Part shown: in pieces, positions 7,774-15,805 of the stretch
Layout of the letters: each line of letters begins with the position of its first letter
How positions within the stretch are numbered: position 1 is the first letter of the stretch
NCBI GenBank assembly: GCA_964593455.1
Contig: CAZQHK010000046.1
Location: 1-33,862, forward strand
DNA from: CAZQHK01 sp964593455
GTDB lineage: Bacteria; Muiribacteriota; CAYSPT01
DNA: 33,862 nt
Reading direction: 5' to 3'
Position numbers and translations under genes: made by a program
Notes under the pieces: model-generated
What the model was told of the DNA's origin: nothing
The model's input: the letters and a program-made list of their open reading frames with translations, nothing else
Database searches by the model: none

Positions 7774-9495
7774 TTATTTCTCCTTATTTTGCTTGAGATA
7801 TAGTCCCGGAGCGAGATCTCCCATTCGCGCTTTCTGCAGATCGGTCCAGAGCGTGCCTTCGCCGGCGTGCAGGATATTCACATTGACATTTCGGTTGAGC
7901 TTGTTGGCGAACTCCCACATGCTGAACGAGAGGGGATTATCGAATACTTCCGCCTTTAGCCATACGCCTTTGGCCTTTTCTCCTTCGATCATCTTCACCG
8001 CATCCGCTTCAGCCTTACCCAATTTGCGGATTTTCTCCGCGTAAACGGCGGCAGTCGCCTTCTCGATCTGGGCCACCAGGCGGGTGGCCTCGGCCGCGAT
8101 CTCTGCTACCTGTTTCTCCCGGTCGGCATTGATCTCGGCCTTGATTTTCTTGGTCTCCTGCGCCACCTGTTGGCGCCGCTGATCGATCAGTGTCAGCTCG
8201 GTGTTGAGCTCCGCTTTTTTCTTGGCGGTATTCTGTTTCTCCTTGTTGGTTTTGTCGCGTTCGATGGCGATGCTAGCCTGCTGGATGGGATCAAGGATCT
8301 GCATGGGAACGGCTACGTGTCTGATCAGCGCGTTATGGATGATGATATTCTTGTCTTTCTCTTCCAGGACCAACTTCAGCGTTTCTGTCAGGTCGTTCTG
8401 AAACTTTTCGCGTCCCAACCCGACGATGAAATCTTTGGCCCGGTAGGCCGAGCCTTTGAGCCGGGAGATGGAGAGGATCTGCGGCATGATGATCTTGTCA
8501 ACCACCGCCGGCAGGTCACCGAAATGCATGAATATCATAGAGATATGTTCAGGTTCCAGTGAGAATTCCACCGTCATGTCAAGACGGATATCAAAGCCGT
8601 CGCGGGATGGAAACTCCACGAATTGGGCCAGGCCCAGGGCCGCGAAACTCTGGTCGTGTACATACTCCTGCCGGTTCTTTGGCAGACGGTCTTTCTTGGC
8701 TATTTGATCTATCTGGGACTGCAGCGGTTTGCTCCTCATTTCCAGCATCTTGCTCTTTTTTGTGTAGTCGGCCCGTTTCTGCTGCTGCTGCATCAGCATG
8801 TTTTCTTCGAGACGGTCCATGGCCCGGGTCTTGGTCTCTATTCTGCCCTTAGTGATAACTTCGCCGCCCATACGTCCCAAAAGCGATACCTGGTTGATTC
8901 CGATCTCCAGGATGTCGATCTTGAACTCCTTCGGGTTGGCATAATAGAGAGCGGGCTGAAGGATATCTTTCCTGACACCTTTCTCGTTGGGAGCAGCAAA
9001 CTCACCAGCGGGTACTTGTTGCCCCGATAACGAAGTGACTACTCCGGCGTAACCGATGGGAATACTCACTGCCGGGACGAGTTCAATCTTGTATCCGTAC
9101 GGGTTAAAACGATACTTACCGGGACCCAGCACCTTGCGCCAGATACCTTTCTCCCCCTCGCCCGCTAAAAACTCGTCTTCCATTAATTTTTTACCTACCT
9201 TGGACGTGACAATACCGATCTTCCCGGCGGGGATGAGTACCACCGGCCTGATCTCTCTTTCATACAGAATAGGATTGAGAAAATAACGTCCTTCTCCCAG
9301 GACGTTTGCTTGAATGCCTTTTTGGCCGGGATCAGCCAGTATTTGTTCCGGCGACAACTGTCTGCCGATCTTGGCGGTGATGACCGCCATCTGGTCCGGG
9401 TTGATGTAAAACCGGCAGAATCCCCATGTCCAGATGAACCATACCCCCAGGATGATGATGACGATAGAGAGTGTAAAGCGAGCAAAGCCTCTCAT
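7774..9495 (-). CDS. Membrane-anchored SPFH protein with three N-terminal repeats (second of pair)
   Basis: A 573-residue protein. One N-terminal membrane helix lies at about 8-27. Three related ~58-residue repeats follow (about 34-93, 94-152 and 153-205), each with a GxxL, a KGI/KGV and a PGxYxxNP element. A charged helical insertion (about 215-290) precedes the SPFH/band-7 domain (about 290-420). A long Lys/Glu/Ala-rich coiled coil ends near 525. SPFH proteins form large membrane-associated rings or cages and scaffold membrane domains or proteases. The start ATG overlaps the stop of the upstream paralogue by 4 bp, so the two are likely made together and may co-assemble like HflK/HflC. The insertion distinguishes it from its partner. 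No partner protease gene is adjacent. Confidence 0.8.
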   Translation of the reverse strand: MRGFARFTLSIVIIILGVWFIWTWGFCRFYINPDQMAVITAKIGRQLSPEQILADPGQKGIQANVLGEGRYFLNPILYEREIRPVVLIPAGKIGIVTSKVGKKLMEDEFLAGEGEKGIWRKVLGPGKYRFNPYGYKIELVPAVSIPIGYAGVVTSLSGQQVPAGEFAAPNEKGVRKDILQPALYYANPKEFKIDILEIGINQVSLLGRMGGEVITKGRIETKTRAMDRLEENMLMQQQQKRADYTKKSKMLEMRSKPLQSQIDQIAKKDRLPKNRQEYVHDQSFAALGLAQFVEFPSRDGFDIRLDMTVEFSLEPEHISMIFMHFGDLPAVVDKIIMPQILSISRLKGSAYRAKDFIVGLGREKFQNDLTETLKLVLEEKDKNIIIHNALIRHVAVPMQILDPIQQASIAIERDKTNKEKQNTAKKKAELNTELTLIDQRRQQVAQETKKIKAEINADREKQVAEIAAEATRLVAQIEKATAAVYAEKIRKLGKAEADAVKMIEGEKAKGVWLKAEVFDNPLSFSMWEFANKLNRNVNVNILHAGEGTLWTDLQKARMGDLAPGLYLKQNKEK

Positions 9496-11078
9496 TTCCC
9501 CACCTCCTTCCCGGAAGAAGGTTTATAGGGGGTAAAGAGGCCTCCCAGGCCGTCTTCCCCGTCATTGCTCAAAATACTTTTGATCTGTGGACCGAGTTTT
9601 TTGTAAAACGTGTACCGGGCCAGGTTGAGTCCGCCGGAGAGCGCTTTGACCTGCTCGGCCATGACCGACGCCTCTGCCTCATTTTTCATCTTGATAACAT
9701 CCTGCTGGGCTTCCGCTTTCAGCAAAATGGCCTCTGCCTGGAAGCTGGCCGCCTCGTTTTCTTTCCTGGCTACTTCCAGGTTCTTTTCTTCAGCCACCAC
9801 CCGCACCCGAAGGTTCTGGTTGGCGTTAATCACCCACACCTTGTGGGCTGTCTCCGCCTCCACTTTCTCCTTGTTCTGGACCGCCAGCATCTCCTGCTTG
9901 GTCAGTTCCGCCCTTGACTTGGCCTGCTCTATCTGCTGCTCGAATTTCTTGGCGTCCTGCACCGCCACCTCACGTTCCCGGATGATGCTGGCGATCTCAT
10001 CGGGAACCTTGATATTGCGGATGAGCACAGATTTGATTTCCACACCCCATTCCGCACACATAGTCCGAAGATCGGCCTGCAGGTTGTCCTGGAACTGCTG
10101 CCGGGTCTCACCCATGATGTAGTTGATGGCCGGGTATTTGCTCCCCTCTATCCGGCTGAATCCGCGGGCCCGGGGGAGGATGACTTTCTTGATGATACCA
10201 TCCATGTCGCCCACCCGGTGCGTCAGCTCAGCCACCTTGCTTCGAGTTAGTTTGAACTCGATGGTGCCCTCAACGATAACCGTAAACCCGTCATGGGTAA
10301 GGAAATTGATAGCATCCTTCCCGCTCATCTCGAACCGTTGGCTTTGGATGTTTACCTCCACCACGTCCTTCTTAAATGGGTTGAGGTAGTAAGTTCCCGG
10401 GTCGAGAACATCGGTCGTGATACCTTTCATGCCGTCTTCCACCAGGAAGTTGTTACGGAGATCACTCGGCAACTCGTTACTAAAAACATCGTTTCCTTCA
10501 AGCGAAATTACCACGCCCACGTGCCCGGGACGGATGTTGATAGGATTGTAGATGTCTTCACGGGGATGGATTTTATACGCATAGGGATTTATCCGGTATT
10601 TACCAGGTTTCAGGACCTTTTCAACGATCCCCTTGTGGGTGTCGTCCGTGGCGATGATTTTGCCGGGAGGCAGATCTTCCCCGTAGAGACGGGTCAGAAT
10701 TCCCAGCTTGTCTTTTGGGATATCAATCACCCGGTGAAGTCTCCAGTCCCAGGAGTAGGGATTGCGGAAATACCGACCTTCCGGTAGCACCTCCAATTGT
10801 ATGCCCTTTTGCTCGGGAGTCAGAGCCAGGATTTCCCCTGACGGGAGATCTTTACCGGTCTTGTGGATGAGCACGGCAAACTCGTCTGCTCCAGGCTCAA
10901 TCCGGCAACCAAACCAGATGAAAATGGGGATGAATATGATGAGAACTATCAACAGGATAAAAATGAATGATAATCCTGACAGATTTGGCGGTATCCGCAT
11001 ATGTCGGGGCATATTAGGCGGGTTCACAATATCGCTGAACCTGCTGCCGTCTCCCATGTTTGGTGTATTTTTTTTCAT
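9492..11078 (-). CDS. Membrane-anchored SPFH protein with three N-terminal repeats (first of pair)
   Basis: A 528-residue protein. A Pro-rich cytoplasmic N-terminus is followed by one membrane helix (about 35-57). Three ~60-residue repeats follow (about 64-122, 123-184 and 185-250), built on LPxGxI, KGI and VLxPGxYxxNP motifs. Next come the SPFH/band-7 domain (about 250-390) and an Ala/Glu-rich coiled coil (about 385-500). It is the first structural gene of a two-gene SPFH operon and overlaps the second by ATGA (9492-9495). AAGGAGA lies upstream of its ATG, and a 15-codon leader ORF ends inside its start codon. The promoter is at 11136-11164. A role as a membrane scaffold or cage is known for the superfamily; any specific client is unknown. 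Confidence 0.8.
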   Translation of the reverse strand: MKKNTPNMGDGSRFSDIVNPPNMPRHMRIPPNLSGLSFIFILLIVLIIFIPIFIWFGCRIEPGADEFAVLIHKTGKDLPSGEILALTPEQKGIQLEVLPEGRYFRNPYSWDWRLHRVIDIPKDKLGILTRLYGEDLPPGKIIATDDTHKGIVEKVLKPGKYRINPYAYKIHPREDIYNPINIRPGHVGVVISLEGNDVFSNELPSDLRNNFLVEDGMKGITTDVLDPGTYYLNPFKKDVVEVNIQSQRFEMSGKDAINFLTHDGFTVIVEGTIEFKLTRSKVAELTHRVGDMDGIIKKVILPRARGFSRIEGSKYPAINYIMGETRQQFQDNLQADLRTMCAEWGVEIKSVLIRNIKVPDEIASIIREREVAVQDAKKFEQQIEQAKSRAELTKQEMLAVQNKEKVEAETAHKVWVINANQNLRVRVVAEEKNLEVARKENEAASFQAEAILLKAEAQQDVIKMKNEAEASVMAEQVKALSGGLNLARYTFYKKLGPQIKSILSNDGEDGLGGLFTPYKPSSGKEVGK

Positions 11079-11122
11079 GACTGTATTCTCCTTAGCTTTA
11101 ATCTCGCATAATGTATGTACAT
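11075..11122 (-). CDS. 15-codon leader ORF ahead of the SPFH operon
   Basis: Starting at ATG 11122, a 15-residue ORF (MYIHYARLKLRRIQS) has an ideal GGAGG Shine-Dalgarno 5 bases upstream. It ends with TGA overlapping the SPFH start codon (ATGA, 11075-11078). Its own Shine-Dalgarno is at least as good as the downstream gene's. This geometry suggests translational coupling or leader-peptide control. It could also be a chance ORF. Confidence 0.45.
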   Translation of the reverse strand: MYIHYARLKLRRIQS

Positions 11123-11135
11123 GCTTTCCTCCGAA

Positions 11136-11164
11136 ATTGTAGCACTTCAGGTAAATGGAGTCAA
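11136..11164 (-). promoter_or_regulatory. Sigma-70-type promoter of the SPFH operon
   Basis: On the minus strand, TTGACT (11164-11159) is followed after exactly 17 bases by TACAAT (11141-11136). The -10 lies about 14 bp before the leader ORF start. Both hexamers are one mismatch from consensus. Confidence 0.65.
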
Positions 11165-11300
11165 AAGAGCGGCGTCGGAATTATAGTAAGCATGATTTTC
11201 AGGATTAAAAAACTGTAAATTTATTAAAAGCACCTGCCGAAAAAACTGGTAAGGTGAGGGTAAATGGCGACAAACAGTTTTGAAAGGATGGTATACAAGG

Positions 11301-11423
11301 ATGTATGATAAAGTCCGCAAACATTTTGAGCAGGGAATGATGTTCTTCAATAAAGGCCAGTACCAACAGGCTCTGGGAGAGTTCACTGCGGCCAAAGAAG
11401 TATTCCTGAAAGAAACGAACTAG
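11301..11423 (+). CDS. 40-residue TPR-motif microprotein
   Basis: A 40-codon ORF from ATG 11301 to TAG 11421-11423. Its core (FEQGMMFFNKGQYQQALGEF) matches a single tetratricopeptide repeat, with the usual G-Y-x-x-A-x-x-x-F pattern. A purine-rich AAAGGATGG lies about 10-16 bp upstream. It sits between the divergent SPFH promoter and the convergent DUF2148 gene. It could be a real single-repeat adaptor protein or the remnant of a longer TPR gene; no continuation is visible in the flanking sequence. The fit to the TPR consensus makes a random ORF less likely. Confidence 0.5.
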   Translation: MYDKVRKHFEQGMMFFNKGQYQQALGEFTAAKEVFLKETN

Positions 11424-11429
11424 TCTGAA

Positions 11430-11978
11430 CTAAACGTTTCTGTCAAAGAACGGGTTTTTCCCGGTGATACTGACTGGTATCCCAATCACGACGTCTGCCT
11501 TGATAAATCCAGCCCGCCGGGCGGCAACACCAACGGTAAACATAAGACGGTTATCCAGGCACAAGTTGGAAGCCGTCCGGACGGCGCTACCCAGGGCGAT
11601 TCCCATGTCTATAATTTTGAACACGCATCCCGGCCCGGCAAAATCTTTGTTGATCCGGCGTCTGTTCAGTTCGTCACAGAGTAATCCACAGGCTCCGCAG
11701 TTGAGTCCCAGCGGTTTCGAACCGTCCACTCCGATCAAAATACATCCGTCCGCCTTCTCCAGACAACTGGCATCTCGTTCAAAGATGGAAAACACGCCGT
11801 TGCGTTCGGCCACATGTTTCATGGTAGATATCAGTTTAGGCATGTCCGACTCCTCTACGATAGCGGTGCTTATATCGTCGATCCCGGCTGATTTTGGAGC
11901 GGTCCGGGCGGCAGTCAGCATCTGGTAAAGCAACGATTCCATGTGAACGGTTTTCTTCTTCTCAGGATTGAGTTTCAC
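11430..11978 (-). CDS. DUF2148 (ferredoxin-domain) protein
   Basis: A 182-residue protein matching the DUF2148 family, described as containing a ferredoxin domain. It has the N-terminal ARTAPKSAGID signature (about 19-29), a central CGACG motif (about 96-100) and the C-terminal GKNPFFDR ending. Cysteines elsewhere (C in ASCLEKADGC, GCVFK) could help bind an Fe-S cluster. The family is common in anaerobes and has no established function. The length is normal. It is divergent from cheW, with a 17-bp palindrome (12003-12019) between the two promoters. Confidence 0.8.
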   Translation of the reverse strand: MKLNPEKKKTVHMESLLYQMLTAARTAPKSAGIDDISTAIVEESDMPKLISTMKHVAERNGVFSIFERDASCLEKADGCILIGVDGSKPLGLNCGACGLLCDELNRRRINKDFAGPGCVFKIIDMGIALGSAVRTASNLCLDNRLMFTVGVAARRAGFIKADVVIGIPVSITGKNPFFDRNV

Positions 11979-12002
11979 CGTTTATCACCTCCAAAACGGG
12001 AG

Positions 12003-12019
12003 TATATCATGGTGATATA
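12003..12019. promoter_or_regulatory. 17-bp palindrome, candidate operator
   Basis: TATATCA-TGG-TGATATA is a perfect 7-3-7 palindrome. It lies between the divergent DUF2148 and cheW genes, 25 bp after the DUF2148 start codon and about 30 bp before the cheW -35. A second inverted repeat, CAGGGC/GCCCTG, follows at about 12028-12049. A bound regulator is inferred. Confidence 0.4.
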
Positions 12020-12050
12020 AATTAGAACAGGGCAATAATAACAGCCCTGG

Positions 12051-12080
12051 TTGACAGAAAAGCTTTCTTGATCGTATCAT
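12051..12080 (+). promoter_or_regulatory. Promoter of the cheWABR operon
   Basis: A perfect -35 TTGACA (12051-12056) and a TATCAT -10 (12075-12080) with an 18-bp spacer. They lie about 88 bp before the likely cheW start and drive the four-gene operon. Confidence 0.6.
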
Positions 12081-12167
12081 CGGGGTACTAATTTCACATT
12101 CAATGGTGCATAAATGCTATTATCAGGGCAAAACGGACAGAACGGGACAGGGGTTGGATTTCTCGGT

Positions 12168-12608
12168 ATGGCTGACGAGGAAGGAACCCAGATGCTTATA
12201 TTTCGCCTGGCTGACGAGATATACGGTATCGAGGCTTCTACCGTTCAAGAAATTATTATTGTTTACGAGATCACCAGAGTCCCCCGGGCACCGGCCTTAA
12301 TTGAAGGAGTTATCAACCTTCGAGGCAGTATCGTTCCAATCCTCGACTTGAGAAAACGTTTCGATCTGCCTGAAGTGGCTTTTGGCTCCAAGACAAGGAT
12401 GGTTATCGTCGAGTCTTCGGCCGGGTTGGTGGGACTCATCGTGGATGAAGTTATCGAGGTTATGCCGATATCTCCCGATCTTATCAACCGCTCACCAACG
12501 TTTCTCAGCGGACCGGTTGATCCCGAAAGTCTCCTCGGCGTGGCCAAGCTGGACAAAAAACTGGTTGTGCTTCTGAACGTTGAAAAAGTTCTGAAAATCC
12601 CCCGGTAA
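12168..12608 (+). CDS. cheW: Chemotaxis coupling protein CheW
   Basis: A CheW-domain protein that links receptors to the histidine kinase CheA. The whole protein is one CheW domain, with family blocks GIEASTVQEII, VPRAPALIEGVINLRG and VPILDLRKRF, and a DEVIEV segment later. The likely start is ATG 12168, giving 146 residues, the usual CheW length. An ATG at 12114 would add 18 residues with no CheW similarity. It is the first gene of cheW-cheA-cheB-cheR. No receptor (MCP) gene is in the window, so the stimulus is unknown. Confidence 0.92.
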   Translation: MADEEGTQMLIFRLADEIYGIEASTVQEIIIVYEITRVPRAPALIEGVINLRGSIVPILDLRKRFDLPEVAFGSKTRMVIVESSAGLVGLIVDEVIEVMPISPDLINRSPTFLSGPVDPESLLGVAKLDKKLVVLLNVEKVLKIPR

Positions 12609-12631
12609 ACTGATCAGGGCAGGGTGTGACC

Positions 12632-14737
12632 ATGGAAATAGACGAAGAATTGTTCCAGGCTTATATGGAAGACTTTGACGAGCAGATCCAGATTATGGAA
12701 AATGATCTGGTTACGCTCGAAAAGGAAGGACCTTCCCCGGATCTCATTTCGGAAATTTTCCGAGCCGCTCACACCATTAAAGGGAGCTCCGCCATGGTGG
12801 GATTCGGTCTCATCGAAACATTGAGCCATTCCATGGAGAGCCTGCTGGCAGGGGTCCGAGATGGGGAAATAGTGATTGCCGATCCCGTTGTCACCGGGCT
12901 ATTCGCTTCTGTAGACTTCCTGCGGCGCCTCCGCGAACAACTGCCCAATTTAGAGTCAAGTGAAGAACGTGTCGTTAAACTGGTGACAAAACTCGATGCC
13001 CTGGCTCTTAGCGATGGACCATCGGTCGCAGACACTGAGGTCGACAAGGCACTGGCGGCTCAGCTCGAAGTCCTGGGAATATCCGAAACACCGACCCCTG
13101 ATCCGCCACCGGTTGGGAGATCACCGGCTGTTCCGAAAAACGGCCAGATGGCGGTAGAAATCCAGCTTGAAGCACTCTGCTTGATATCGGCTGTCCGGGC
13201 AGCCCAGATTCTCTCTATTCTCTCAGAGGCAGGCTCCGTGGTTGACAGCGATCCCACGGAAAAAGATATAGAAGAGGACCGGGTCGGGCAAACACTGAGA
13301 TTTATCCTGGAGACGGCCATGGATGAGGACCAGGTGCGTGAAGTATTGCTGCCGGTGGGGGATATAACGCAGGTGGAGATAACAGCAGGATCGGAGCCCG
13401 TCGAAGAGACAGCGTCAAAACTGCCGGTTGAAAAAGAAGAGGTTGCTCCGCCGGTTGGGGAGAAAGTACCGGAAGATGAATCGGCCCAACCGGTCCAGGT
13501 ACAGCCGGATAAAAAAGCACCGCCGCCGGTGACCAAGGCCAAGCGGATCAAGATCAGCGTCGAGCGGTTGAATTCGCTGATGAATCTGGTGGGGGAGCTT
13601 GTTATTTACCGGACCCGCTTGGAGCAGTTGGTTAAAACACTCGAGATTCGATTTGAGAAGGATGACGATATTATCTCGCTTTCCCTGACCAGCGGCCAGA
13701 TTGCCAATCTCTCCAACAATTTGAAAAACCAGATCATCAAAGCCCGGCTGGTGCCGGTGGCAAACCTGTTCCAGCGGTTTCCCCGAGTGGTGAGGGACGT
13801 GGCCCGGCGGTCCGGGAAAACGGTGGATCTGGTTATCCGAGGAGAGGAGACCGAGCTTGACAGGACGGTTATTGAGGAGATCGAAGATCCGCTGGTACAT
13901 ATGCTTCGAAATGCTGTTGACCACGGGATAGAATCTCCCGAAGAGCGCCTGGCGGCCGGTAAGAACGAACTGGGTACGGTCATACTGTCTGCCTGTCACG
14001 AAGAAGACCGTATCCTGATTGTCATCGAGGATGACGGTAAGGGAATCGATCTGGAAAAACTTAAAGCCCGGGCGGTAGATGTGGGAGTTATGTCTCCTGA
14101 GGCGGCCGGTCGTTTAAGTGAGAGGGACTGTCTCGATCTCATTTTCGCTCCCGGGTTCACTACCCGGGAAGTTGCCAGCGAGGTATCAGGCCGCGGTGTG
14201 GGAATGGATATCGTCAGATCAAATATTGAGCGGTTAAGTGGTAATGTGTTTGTTACCACCAAGCTTGGCCGGGGGAGCCGGTTCGTGGTCAGGCTGCCGT
14301 TGACGCTGGCTATTATCAAGGTGTTGTTGGTGTCCTTGGCCGAGCATGCGTATGCCCTTCCGCTCATTTCGGTGGAAGAAACGATCAGGATTTCCAAGCA
14401 TGATATTCAGCTGGTAAAAGGAACGCAAACGGTATTTTTGCGGGGAGAGGTTCTTCCGCTTTTACGATTACGTTCGGTCTTCGGAATGGAAGATCCGGCA
14501 TTTGAAGAAAGCAGGGAACAACTGGTAGTAGTAGTGGTCTCCTGGTCTGACCGCAAGATTGGGTTTGTGGTGGACTATCCGATCGGAGAGCATGAAATTG
14601 TTATAAAACCGCTGGGCAGTTATATCGGTGAGGTGCCGGGAATATCGGGCGCTACCATTCTCGGTGATGGGAGAATTGCTCTCATTCTTGATGTGGCCAG
14701 CTTAATCAAGAGCGTGATAGAGGAGACGATGTATTGA
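12632..14737 (+). CDS. cheA: Chemotaxis histidine kinase CheA
   Basis: About 701 residues with the full CheA layout. The Hpt domain (1-105) has the phosphorylated His near residue 47 (AAHTIKGSSA). A central P2-like domain (about 175-260) probably binds response regulators. The dimerisation region starts near 304 (KISVERLNSLMNLVGELV). The ATPase domain has the N box HMLRNAVDHGIE (about 423-434), the G1 box DDGKGID and the G2 box GRGVGMDIV (about 519). A C-terminal CheW-like domain spans about 560-701. All kinase motifs look intact. ATG 12632 is preferred over GTG 12626, because a GGGCAGGG purine run lies at a suitable distance. Its stop overlaps the cheB start by 4 bp. Confidence 0.95.
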   Translation: MEIDEELFQAYMEDFDEQIQIMENDLVTLEKEGPSPDLISEIFRAAHTIKGSSAMVGFGLIETLSHSMESLLAGVRDGEIVIADPVVTGLFASVDFLRRLREQLPNLESSEERVVKLVTKLDALALSDGPSVADTEVDKALAAQLEVLGISETPTPDPPPVGRSPAVPKNGQMAVEIQLEALCLISAVRAAQILSILSEAGSVVDSDPTEKDIEEDRVGQTLRFILETAMDEDQVREVLLPVGDITQVEITAGSEPVEETASKLPVEKEEVAPPVGEKVPEDESAQPVQVQPDKKAPPPVTKAKRIKISVERLNSLMNLVGELVIYRTRLEQLVKTLEIRFEKDDDIISLSLTSGQIANLSNNLKNQIIKARLVPVANLFQRFPRVVRDVARRSGKTVDLVIRGEETELDRTVIEEIEDPLVHMLRNAVDHGIESPEERLAAGKNELGTVILSACHEEDRILIVIEDDGKGIDLEKLKARAVDVGVMSPEAAGRLSERDCLDLIFAPGFTTREVASEVSGRGVGMDIVRSNIERLSGNVFVTTKLGRGSRFVVRLPLTLAIIKVLLVSLAEHAYALPLISVEETIRISKHDIQLVKGTQTVFLRGEVLPLLRLRSVFGMEDPAFEESREQLVVVVVSWSDRKIGFVVDYPIGEHEIVIKPLGSYIGEVPGISGATILGDGRIALILDVASLIKSVIEETMY

Positions 14738-15798
14738 GCAGAACCATTCGTGTCCTGGTGGTAGACGATTCCCGCTATATGCGTTTCGTGTTAAGCGATC
14801 TGTTTAATTCTCAACCGGATATCGAGGTAGTGGGTACCGCTCAAGATGGTCTTGAAGCACTTCAACTCATCGAGCAGACCAATCCCGATGTTATCAGTCT
14901 TGATATCGAAATGCCGCGTATGGATGGTCTCACCATGCTTGAGAAACTCATGGCCGAGAGACCCACTCCGGTGGTGATGTTCAGTTCATATACTCAGGAA
15001 GGCAGCCGGTTTACCCTGAAAGCGCTTGAGCTGGGAGCGGTTGATTTCGTGCCCAAACCGTTGGGGCGGCTTGCACTAACTTTGGCTCACGTTAAAAAAG
15101 AGCTTATCGAGAAGGTGCGCACAGCCGCCGCTGTCGACCACCGAAAACTGAAAAACCGCGTTGTAAGGCAGGTGGTCTCAAAAAATGCAAGACCCGGTAA
15201 GAAAAAGGACTGGCTCAAAGAAGCCGGAAATGAACTTAAAAAAATAGTGGTTATCGGTTCCTCCACCGGCGGTCCCTCGGCCCTGGCAACACTGTTCACA
15301 GAAATTCCGGCTGATCTGCCGGCGGGATTTATCGTGGTTCAGCACATGCCGGCCGGTTTTACTAAATCTCTAGCCGAACGACTGGACTCTCTATCTCCTA
15401 TGAGAGTGAAGGAGGCTGAAGAGAAAGACCGGCTCCGGCCGGGTCTGGTGCTGGTAGCACCCGGTGACTATCATCTCCAGGTAGGCCGTTTAGGGGTGAT
15501 TCATCTATTCTGGGGCCCCCGGGTCTGTGGAGTTCGGCCGGCGGCTGATATCACCATGGAATCGGTGGCTCGCGTATATAAAGAGAAAGCCATTGCAATT
15601 GTTCTTACCGGTATGGGAGTTGATGGCACCAGGGGAGCTTCCGCCATCAAGGAGGCCGGTGGGTCGACTATCGCCGAACACGAATCCTCCTGTATTGTGT
15701 ACGGAATGCCCGCGGCTTTGGTGGAAGCCGGGAAGGCTGACCAGGTGCTGCCCATTCAAGCCATTGCCCGGGCTCTTATCCAGGAACTCGAGGATTGA
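14734..15798 (+). CDS. cheB: Chemotaxis protein-glutamate methylesterase CheB
   Basis: 354 residues. An N-terminal receiver has the phospho-acceptor Asp57 (ISLDIEMPRMDG), Asp11/12 for metal, and the conserved Lys in FVPKP. A linker precedes the C-terminal methylesterase domain, whose catalytic triad appears as Ser177 (GSSTGG), His204 (VQHMPAGFT) and Asp297 (GMGVDGTRGA). It removes methyl groups from receptors and deamidates them. The start is TTG at 14734, overlapping the cheA stop by 4 bp with a GAGGAGA Shine-Dalgarno upstream. All catalytic residues are present. Confidence 0.95.
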   Translation: MSRTIRVLVVDDSRYMRFVLSDLFNSQPDIEVVGTAQDGLEALQLIEQTNPDVISLDIEMPRMDGLTMLEKLMAERPTPVVMFSSYTQEGSRFTLKALELGAVDFVPKPLGRLALTLAHVKKELIEKVRTAAAVDHRKLKNRVVRQVVSKNARPGKKKDWLKEAGNELKKIVVIGSSTGGPSALATLFTEIPADLPAGFIVVQHMPAGFTKSLAERLDSLSPMRVKEAEEKDRLRPGLVLVAPGDYHLQVGRLGVIHLFWGPRVCGVRPAADITMESVARVYKEKAIAIVLTGMGVDGTRGASAIKEAGGSTIAEHESSCIVYGMPAALVEAGKADQVLPIQAIARALIQELED

Positions 15799-15805
15799 AG
15801 CTGAG

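Noticed and set aside
9610..10122. 170-codon plus-strand ORF antisense to the SPFH gene
   Set aside because: Low-complexity Ser/Ala/Thr-rich translation mirrors the coiled-coil codons of the real gene; no domain is visible.
13060..13999. Long minus-strand ORFs within cheA
   Set aside because: They are Ser/Thr- or Pro-rich reading-frame shadows of an intact, well-supported CheA.
15527..15805. 93-codon upstream extension of the cheR frame
   Set aside because: It lies inside cheB in another frame, has no CheR similarity, and CheR has its normal length from ATG 15806.
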